In this document: in pieces, positions 58,193-64,000 of the stretch
Numbering within the stretch: the first letter of the stretch is position 1
Layout of the letters: every line of letters begins with the position of its first letter
Origin: Scybalosoma faecavium
Lineage (GTDB): Bacteria > Bacillota > Clostridia > Christensenellales > Christensenellaceae
Reading direction: 5' to 3'
NCBI GenBank assembly: GCA_018716135.1
Contig: DVKG01000008.1
Span: 1-64,000, forward strand
Length of the DNA: 64,000 bases
The notes under the pieces: generated by a model
What the model was told of the DNA's origin: nothing
The model's input: the letters and a program-made list of their open reading frames with translations, nothing else
Database searches by the model: none
Position numbers and translations under genes: made by a program

Positions 58193-58414
58193 ATGGCAAA
58201 CGATCAAACAGAAAATCCGGTCAAACTCCGCACGGAAAAAGCTCTGCTTAAAACTCGCATGAAGAGAGACAAGCTTTTGAATAAGCGCAAAAAACTAGAG
58301 GGAAAGCTTGACGTCCTATCCGATAAAATCGACCTGCTGCGAGACAAACAGATGAGACTGGAATCAAAGCTAAGCGAGCTGATAGAAGCAGAAAACGAGG
58401 AACGCAAGGCGTGA
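58193..58414 (+). CDS. small coiled-coil protein between lspA and rluD
   Basis: A 73-residue, highly charged protein that is almost entirely a coiled coil (about 12-68, with heptads such as KRDKLLNKRKKLEGKLDVLS). I recognise no family. AAGGAGG precedes the ATG by about 12 bases; its stop overlaps the rluD start (GTGA), so translation is coupled. It might assist RluD or simply be a conserved spacer gene; nothing shows which. Confidence 0.7.
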   Translation: MANDQTENPVKLRTEKALLKTRMKRDKLLNKRKKLEGKLDVLSDKIDLLRDKQMRLESKLSELIEAENEERKA

Positions 58415-59319
58415 GCCGCATAGTTCTGACAGCGCGGGACGACGCTGTCCGTATAGACAAATATATCTCTCTTCACACAAATCTGACCCGCTCCGCCGCA
58501 GCTCAGCTTATCGCAAAAGGGCGCGTTCTTCTCGACGGCAAAATACCAAACGCCAAAAACGTTCCGCGCCCCGGCAGTACGATTGAAATAGATGTAGGAG
58601 AACCGGAAAACGCCGAAATTCTTCCCGAAAACATACCTCTTGACATAATCTATCAAGATGCTGACATCGCCGTTATAAACAAGCCAAAGGGAATGGTCAC
58701 TCATCCCGCGCCCGGTCATAATTCCGGCACTCTCGTAAACGCAATTATGTATCACATACGCGATCTTTCCGGGATAAACGGAGAGCTGCGCCCCGGTATC
58801 GTCCACAGATTGGACAAAGATACCTCCGGACTTATCGTAATCGCAAAAAACGACGCCGCTCATCTCTCTCTGGCTCAGCAAATAGCAGAAAAAACAGCCG
58901 GCAGAGAGTATCTCGCAGTAATACACGGCGCCTTCAAAGAGCCGGCGGGGACTATAGACCTCCCCATAGCGAGGCACAAGCACGACAGAAAAAAAATGGC
59001 AGTCGTTCAGGGCGGCAGAAGAGCAATAACGCATTATACAACTTTGGAGCGCTACTCCGGCTTCAGCCTCGTTCGCGCAAAATTGGAGACCGGACGTACG
59101 CATCAGATTCGCGTGCATTTCTCGTATATGGGACACCCCGTTCTGGGAGACGAAGTTTATTCTCCCCGCCCTTCTAAATTCAAAACGCAGGGGCAGACTC
59201 TGCACGCAGAGAAACTCACGCTTGTGCATCCCCGCACGGGCGAAGCTCTGACATTCCACGCGGCGATTCCCGAATATTTTTCAGATATTATCGCGCAACT
59301 CAGAGAAACTATAAAATAG
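58411..59319 (+). CDS. rluD: RluD-family 23S rRNA pseudouridine synthase
   Basis: A 302-residue enzyme with an N-terminal S4 domain (RIDKYISLHTNLTRSAAAQL) and the RluA-type catalytic domain: HRLDKDTSGLIVIAKN holds the catalytic Asp, and ETGRTHQIRVHFSYMGHPVLGD is the RNA-contact motif, split ETGRTHQIRVHF and MGHPVLGD. The start is GTG at 58411, overlapping the previous stop. lspA followed by rluD is a common order in Firmicutes. Confidence 0.94.
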   Translation: MSRIVLTARDDAVRIDKYISLHTNLTRSAAAQLIAKGRVLLDGKIPNAKNVPRPGSTIEIDVGEPENAEILPENIPLDIIYQDADIAVINKPKGMVTHPAPGHNSGTLVNAIMYHIRDLSGINGELRPGIVHRLDKDTSGLIVIAKNDAAHLSLAQQIAEKTAGREYLAVIHGAFKEPAGTIDLPIARHKHDRKKMAVVQGGRRAITHYTTLERYSGFSLVRAKLETGRTHQIRVHFSYMGHPVLGDEVYSPRPSKFKTQGQTLHAEKLTLVHPRTGEALTFHAAIPEYFSDIIAQLRETIK

Positions 59320-59337
59320 CAGGAGGTGACATACGAG

Positions 59338-60300
59338 ATGAGACTCTTCCGCTCGCTCATATCAGCCGCGCTCATTTTTATTCTCGCGGGATGTTCTATT
59401 GCGTCAGCACCCCAAGTTTCGCAGCCGGAGCCGATATACTCAGAGCCTGTAAGTCTTGAGCAATACACCGATTCCTTCTATGAAATTTTAGACTTCAGCT
59501 TTCTATCTGACGCTATAAACGATACAAGCCTCACGGCGTCCAAATGCGAGGAGCTTTCGGATAAGATCACCTCTGCAATAAACAACGCCGCCTATCTGGC
59601 GTCTACGAGCACAGGCTCAAATTCTATAGCCTGCAATGTCGGATCTATACCCGAATACGCGCTCCTTGCGATTTTAAAAACTATTCCGTCGCATGAGGTA
59701 TTTAAAGAGCGTCTGCCTATATCCATAACACAGTCTCAGGACGGCTTTTACGTCATGCTCTCTTCCCTGCGCACGGGCGAGCTTTTTCAGGCTCTCGCCG
59801 CAGGAAACAGCTACAATTACCTCAGTATGCGCGCAAATTACTCCAGTGCGGTTACGCTGAACGCCACCGCCATACCCGCTATAGACAGCGACTACGAAAT
59901 ATACCCGCCTGTTTCAAGCTACACAGGCGCAGATACAAAATTTGACGCGCATAGCTCTGAGTTTGGCGTGAAGCTAAATTCCGGCTCTAAGGGAAACATT
60001 TTCTCAGCGGCAGATAGTACAGTCGTCGCCGTAGGTATAGACAGCTCTCTCGGCGGGTATGTCGTGCTGCGCGATTCTGAGCTGTACGAATATATTTACA
60101 CCAACTTAAAAGACATAAAAGTAAGCGTAGACGACAGATTGGAAAAAGGGGATAAGCTCTGCAAAAACACCAAAAATCTGCAATTCGGTTTTTATGTAGT
60201 CCACAGAAGCGGCGTATACATAAACCCCGAGCAGTATATCCCTGTAACTCCTAAACCTGCGGCGTCTGCCGCCAAATCACAAAAAGCTAAGACAGCTTAG
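59338..60300 (+). CDS. lipoprotein with degenerate M23 (LytM-like) domain
   Basis: A protein of about 320 residues. The lipobox ILAGCS puts the lipid Cys near residue 19. The middle region is helical and unrecognised. The C-terminal 110 residues have the M23 beta fold: DAHSSEFGVKLNSGSKGNIFSAADSTVVAVG resembles the usual H-G-D-x-x... start, split as AHSSEFGVKL and SAADSTVVAVG, and YVVLRDSELYEYIYTNL takes the place of the strand that ends H-L. The zinc histidines of the second motif are absent, so it is likely a binding or regulatory domain, not a protease. The ATG at 59338 follows AGGAGG by 11 bases. Confidence 0.8.
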   Translation: MRLFRSLISAALIFILAGCSIASAPQVSQPEPIYSEPVSLEQYTDSFYEILDFSFLSDAINDTSLTASKCEELSDKITSAINNAAYLASTSTGSNSIACNVGSIPEYALLAILKTIPSHEVFKERLPISITQSQDGFYVMLSSLRTGELFQALAAGNSYNYLSMRANYSSAVTLNATAIPAIDSDYEIYPPVSSYTGADTKFDAHSSEFGVKLNSGSKGNIFSAADSTVVAVGIDSSLGGYVVLRDSELYEYIYTNLKDIKVSVDDRLEKGDKLCKNTKNLQFGFYVVHRSGVYINPEQYIPVTPKPAASAAKSQKAKTA

Positions 60301-60346
60301 GCTGAGCTTTCTAATAAATATAATTAAATCACACAGAGGAGCAAAA

Positions 60347-61987
60347 GTGAAAACTAACAGATATTTCAGAATATTCATGATGGCTCTGGCTACCATCGCT
60401 CTGGGTATACTCAGGCTGTTCCGCAAGTTTACCCGACTCTACTCTTACTCCCCCGGAGACAAAGACGGCGAGCCGCACGCTACGCGCCGATCCGACCCGT
60501 CTCACCTCGGCATAAAAACCGAGCTGGAGTTAGACGGAGTCCGGATAGACAGCTATCAGCGTGAAGAGCCTATCTATTTTAAACCCGAAGAGAAATACAG
60601 CGCCCTTGACGGAATAGTGACCTTCCGAGGCGACAACTATCGTTCCGGCAGAGCGCGCGGTCTTGTGCCTACAGGTGCGGACAAGCTTAAGATAGCTTGG
60701 AGCATCGATACCGGAAGACTCGCCAAAGGCTACGGCACCGGCTATTGGACAGGCTCGGGCTGGACAGGTCAGCCGCTCATCGTAAGATGGACAAAGGAGC
60801 AAAAGCGGCGAATGAACATATACCCGGAAAAACTCCGTAAGCCTAATCTGACTGAAGTAATATACTCCACAATGGACGGCAATGTTTATTTTTTAGATCT
60901 GAAAACAGGCGAACGGACACGCGACGACATAACTGTAGGTCTGCCCTTCAAAGGAGCCGGCGCACTGCATCCCAGTATGCCTCTGCTCTTCCTCGGTCCG
61001 GGAGACTCCGGCCCCGGCGAAGAGCTTTATGCACGCGCATTCATCTACAGCCTTACAAACGGCGAGAAGCTGTTTGAATACGGCGGAAAAGACCCCTTCG
61101 CACCGCGTGTTTTCCACGGCTTCGACAGCTCTGCGCTCGTTCACAAACAGACAGATACACTCATTCAGCCCGGTGAAAACGGTATTCTTTACACGATGAA
61201 GCTAAACACGCAGATGACCCCATCCGGCGTGACTATCGACCCGAGCGAGATTCTCAAGCTGCGTTATACTACCAACCGCTCCAGCGAGGAAAAATACTGG
61301 CTGGGTATGGAGGACAGCTCAGTATGTTGGAAAAACTATATTTACATAGCTGACAACGGCGGCAATCTCCTCTGCATAGACATAAATACTATGGAGGTCA
61401 TATGGGCTCAGGACGTGGTGGACGATACCAACGGCTCGCCCGTACTCAGCATAGAAAACGGCACTCCGTACATCTATATCGCCACTTCGCTGCACTGGTC
61501 TGCAAGCCGCTTCCTCAAACTCGGCGACGTTCCGATTTTCAAAATAAATGCACTAACGGGCAAATACGTCTGGAAACGCACATACCTCTGCAACACTATC
61601 GCCGGCGTATCCGGCGGGATTCAGGCCACATGCGCTCTGGGCGAGGGAAATGTAGACGATCTCGTATTCTTCCCCGTCGCACGCACCCCCACCGTTCGCG
61701 GAGGGCAACTCGTCGCGCTGTCTAAAGAGACGGGCGAAGAAGTCTGGACTTTCAATTTGCACAGATACGCATGGAGCAGCCCCGTCCTCGTTTACGATGA
61801 AAACAACCTCGGAACTCTGCTCATAGGCGATTCAGCCGGAACGCTTTACATGATAGACGCGCGATCCGGTATGCTCAAGGATAAAGTTGAGCTTGGCGCC
61901 AATATAGAGGCTACGCCTGCCGTTTTCGATGACATGCTCGTCGTAGGCACACGCGGACAAAAAATATTCGGCGTTAAAATAAGCTGA
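60347..61987 (+). CDS. membrane-anchored PQQ-like beta-propeller protein
   Basis: A 546-residue protein with one N-terminal membrane helix (about 8-25) and an outward beta-propeller of PQQ/YWTD-like blades (GNVYFLDLKTGERTRDD, GNLLCIDINTMEVIW, GGQLVALSKETGEEVWTFN, GTLYMIDARSGML). VTFRGDNYRSG marks the subfamily. GAGGAG lies just before the GTG start. It follows the M23-like lipoprotein gene by 46 bases and probably shares its transcript. Such propellers usually scaffold envelope complexes; the partner is unknown. Confidence 0.88.
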   Translation: MKTNRYFRIFMMALATIALGILRLFRKFTRLYSYSPGDKDGEPHATRRSDPSHLGIKTELELDGVRIDSYQREEPIYFKPEEKYSALDGIVTFRGDNYRSGRARGLVPTGADKLKIAWSIDTGRLAKGYGTGYWTGSGWTGQPLIVRWTKEQKRRMNIYPEKLRKPNLTEVIYSTMDGNVYFLDLKTGERTRDDITVGLPFKGAGALHPSMPLLFLGPGDSGPGEELYARAFIYSLTNGEKLFEYGGKDPFAPRVFHGFDSSALVHKQTDTLIQPGENGILYTMKLNTQMTPSGVTIDPSEILKLRYTTNRSSEEKYWLGMEDSSVCWKNYIYIADNGGNLLCIDINTMEVIWAQDVVDDTNGSPVLSIENGTPYIYIATSLHWSASRFLKLGDVPIFKINALTGKYVWKRTYLCNTIAGVSGGIQATCALGEGNVDDLVFFPVARTPTVRGGQLVALSKETGEEVWTFNLHRYAWSSPVLVYDENNLGTLLIGDSAGTLYMIDARSGMLKDKVELGANIEATPAVFDDMLVVGTRGQKIFGVKIS

Positions 61988-62003
61988 TATTCTAAAATTT
62001 ATT

Positions 62004-62030
62004 AAAGAGAGCGCGAGCTCTCTTTTTTTG
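62004..62030 (+). terminator. terminator of the lipoprotein/beta-propeller genes
   Basis: AGAGAGC (62006-62012) pairs with GCTCTCT (62017-62023), then TTTTTT. Confidence 0.85.
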
Positions 62031-62040
62031 CGCCTAAATC

Positions 62041-62076
62041 AAAAAAGAGAGCTGCAACTCAAGTCGCACCTCTCTG
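62041..62076 (-). terminator. terminator of rny
   Basis: On the minus strand AGAGAGGTGCGACT pairs with AGTTGCAGCTCTCT, followed by TTTTTT; about 50 bases after the rny stop. Confidence 0.85.
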
Positions 62077-62128
62077 CTTTTGTCGTTTTAAACTGCATCA
62101 TAGGGGCGGTTAATCCCTGAGATGCGCT

Positions 62129-63667
62129 TTATTTAGCATATTCTATAGACCGTGTTTCCCTGATCACGTTTACTTTTATCTGACCGGGATAATCGAGATC
62201 CTTTTCTATTTTCTTTACAATATCTCTCGCAAGCAGCGTCATCCCTGCATCGTCAACCTTATCCGGCTTGACGATGATTCTGACTTCTCTGCCCGCTTGT
62301 ATAGCAAAGGATTTTTCAACTCCATCGAAAGAATTTGCTATTTCCTCTAAAGATTCAAGACGTTTTACATAGTTCTCCAAACTCTCGCGTCTGGCTCCCG
62401 GTCTGGCCGCAGAAATTGCATCCGCCGCCTGAACGAGCACAGCCTCGACAGTCTTAGCCTCGACGTCGCCGTGATGCGCCATTATCGCATTGACTACGTC
62501 GTCTTTTTCGCGGTATTTTTTCGCCGCATCCGCGCCTATCTGAACGTGCGGTCCTTCCACCTCATGATCTATTGCTTTTCCGATGTCATGCAGGAGACCG
62601 CCTCGCTTCGCCAGACGCACATCCGCGCCTATCTCCGCAGCCATAACCCCTGCCAGATAGGAGACTTCAAGAGAATGCTTGAGCACATTCTGACCATAGC
62701 TCGTGCGATAGCGAAGTCTGCCCAAAAGGCGAATCAGCTCAGGATGAAGCGAATGTATCCCGGCTTCAAAAGCCGCATTCTCACCCGCCTCGCGAATTTG
62801 AGAGTCAACCTCTTTTTTAGCCTTGGCTACCATTTCTTCAATACGGGCAGGATGAATTCTTCCGTCCACTATAAGCTTCTCGAGAGCTATTCTGGCCACT
62901 TCACGGCGCACCGGATCAAAGCCCGAGAGTATAACTGCCTCAGGCGTATCATCTATGATAAGGTCGATACCTGTCGCTGTTTCGAGAGTGCGTATATTCC
63001 GCCCTTCTCTGCCGATTATACGGCCTTTCATATCGTCGCTCGGCAGCTCTACTACAGATACCGTAGATTCCTGAGCGTGATCTGCCGCACAGCGCTGTAT
63101 TGCCAGCGAAAGTATATAGCGCGCTTTTTTATCCGCTTCTGCCTTTGCTTTGGATTCCACTTCGCGCAGCATTACGGCCATATCGTGACGCGCCTCTGTC
63201 TCCACCTTGTCTAAAAGCAGCGTTTTCGCCTCTTCTGATGTGAGCTGAGCTATGCGCTCCAGCTCTGCGAGCTGCTGATTTTTCAGTTCGTCTGCTTCAC
63301 TCTTCGTCTTTGCGACTTCGGCCAAGCGTTTACTCAGCTGCTCCTCTTTTCTCTCCGCCGCGTCCATCTTTTTATCCAAAAGTTCCTCGCGCTGGAGCAG
63401 CCTGCGTTCTGTTTTGTTCTGTTCGTTCCGTCTTTCTTTAGATTCTTTGTCAAATTCTGTTCTTAATTTATGGACCTCTTCTTTAGCTTCTAAAACTGTC
63501 TCTTTTTTAATAGTTTCCGCTTTTTTAGATGCATCCTCTATCAGCTTTGCGACAGTCTCCTCGGCACGGCCTATCTTCTTTTCAGCGACGCTGCGTCTGT
63601 ATACATAGCCAATTAGCAGACCTATTATAAGAGCAACGACAATGAGGATAATGCCCAGGATGTCCAA
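62129..63667 (-). CDS. rny: ribonuclease Y
   Basis: A 512-residue membrane-anchored endoribonuclease that starts mRNA decay. An N-terminal helix (ILIVVALIIGLLIGYVY) is followed by a long coiled coil (about 30-190), a KH domain (KGRIIGREGRNIRTLE with GREG loop) and an HD domain (GGLLHDIGKAIDHE, AHHGD). The start is a TTG at 63667 after GGAGG, at somewhat long spacing; no better start exists. It is monocistronic and ends at its own terminator. Confidence 0.96.
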   Translation of the reverse strand: MDILGIILIVVALIIGLLIGYVYRRSVAEKKIGRAEETVAKLIEDASKKAETIKKETVLEAKEEVHKLRTEFDKESKERRNEQNKTERRLLQREELLDKKMDAAERKEEQLSKRLAEVAKTKSEADELKNQQLAELERIAQLTSEEAKTLLLDKVETEARHDMAVMLREVESKAKAEADKKARYILSLAIQRCAADHAQESTVSVVELPSDDMKGRIIGREGRNIRTLETATGIDLIIDDTPEAVILSGFDPVRREVARIALEKLIVDGRIHPARIEEMVAKAKKEVDSQIREAGENAAFEAGIHSLHPELIRLLGRLRYRTSYGQNVLKHSLEVSYLAGVMAAEIGADVRLAKRGGLLHDIGKAIDHEVEGPHVQIGADAAKKYREKDDVVNAIMAHHGDVEAKTVEAVLVQAADAISAARPGARRESLENYVKRLESLEEIANSFDGVEKSFAIQAGREVRIIVKPDKVDDAGMTLLARDIVKKIEKDLDYPGQIKVNVIRETRSIEYAK

Positions 63668-63722
63668 TGTTCTGTCTCACACCTCCGATTTCGCACGGCG
63701 TCCAAACCTATTGCGCCGCATA

Positions 63723-63750
63723 TTAATACGTAAACATAATGTCATGTCAA
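63723..63750 (-). promoter_or_regulatory. possible promoter of rny
   Basis: -35 TTGACA (63750-63745), 16-bp spacer, -10 TATTAA (63728-63723), about 55 bases before the TTG start. In the remaining 63751-64000 I see only AT-rich sequence, with a weak TTGACG/TATACC pair near 63929-63958 pointing right. Confidence 0.45.
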
Positions 63751-64000
63751 TACTAATCCGTATCATTATTATTTTACAGTCTATTAACGGAAATGTCAAA
63801 CTCATTTTCAGACTAAACAACTCGATTTTCAACAATTCGGCATTTCCTTTTTAACACTTGTCAATTTTCATAAGTATTCGTATTCCTCTCCTAATATATT
63901 ATCAATCCAAATAAAAATATTATTTTTTATTGACGATAATATTTGTAAATGCCTATACCTATATAAAAATCAGTTATTCGTTCTTCACTCAAAAAAACAT

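Noticed and set aside
58204..59259. A minus-strand frame of 351 codons opposite the small coiled-coil gene and rluD
   Set aside because: RluD motifs and overlapping start/stop signals are on the plus strand; the antisense frame has no support.
1..64000. CRISPR array or cas genes
   Set aside because: No regularly spaced short repeats and no Cas-like proteins were seen; the four palindromic repeats are far apart and each has its own context.

Overview
The window comes from an anaerobic, spore-forming-lineage member of the Clostridia. The evidence is butyrate-pathway genes (thl, crt, hbd, bcd, etfB, etfA), the [FeFe]-hydrogenase maturase gene hydE, the hybrid-cluster protein gene hcp, a sporulation sigma factor fragment (sigK), ytfJ and a SleB-type hydrolase, a CIRCE-controlled clpB, and an FMN-riboswitch riboflavin operon. 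Most genes show one moderate-GC codon style. The left 3 kb and the acetyltransferase gene near 49.3 kb look AT-richer and foreign. I cannot name the species.

Layout. 1-4.3 kb is mobile DNA: a STAND/NB-ARC ATPase gene running off the left edge, a small element-type gene, and a large serine recombinase whose C-terminus is fused in frame to a helix-turn-helix protein, with a perfect inverted repeat at the fusion point. 4.5-10.4 kb is a redox/stress group: hcp, a LysR regulator, a flavodoxin, an aldo/keto reductase, and a MerR regulator with a 19-bp-spacer promoter in front of an iron alcohol dehydrogenase. At 10.6-11.1 kb sigK stops abruptly after about 107 homologous residues, near where skin elements split sigK in other spore formers; no C-terminal half is in the window. 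11.2-12.7 kb has a polysaccharide deacetylase and a small metal-binding protein.

13-19.9 kb holds two butyryl-CoA operons on the minus strand (thl-crt-hbd and bcd-etfB-etfA), each with a Rex-like operator at its promoter. 20.2-26.8 kb has a DUF368 membrane protein, a SleB/LysM hydrolase, a FAD protein and clpB. 27.2-31.1 kb is promoter, FMN riboswitch, two terminators, then ribD-ribE-ribBA-ribH.

31.2-38.0 kb is a six-gene pilus operon in the order VWA tip adhesin, small helical protein, catalytically dead signal-peptidase homologue, Spy0128-like backbone pilin, class B sortase, small anchor pilin. This order closely parallels the streptococcal FCT pilus locus and is the most striking system here. 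38.2-43.1 kb has hydE, a FAD-linked oxidase with an in-frame deletion of its FAD-binding core, and a metNIQ transporter. 43.3-50 kb holds tRNA-Pro, a YbaK-type deacylase, a YczE-type membrane protein, two large secreted proteins and an acetyltransferase. 50.1-63.7 kb is core genome: cysK, a flavin reductase, surE, rluB-D,D-carboxypeptidase-ytfJ-DUF2953, site-2 protease-scpA-scpB, lspA-small protein-rluD, a lipoprotein, a beta-propeller protein and rny.

Four copies of one roughly 100-bp palindrome-bearing repeat (4.5, 22.5, 26.9 and 43.5 kb) resemble internally deleted IS200/IS605-type elements; one lies between the CIRCE operator and clpB.
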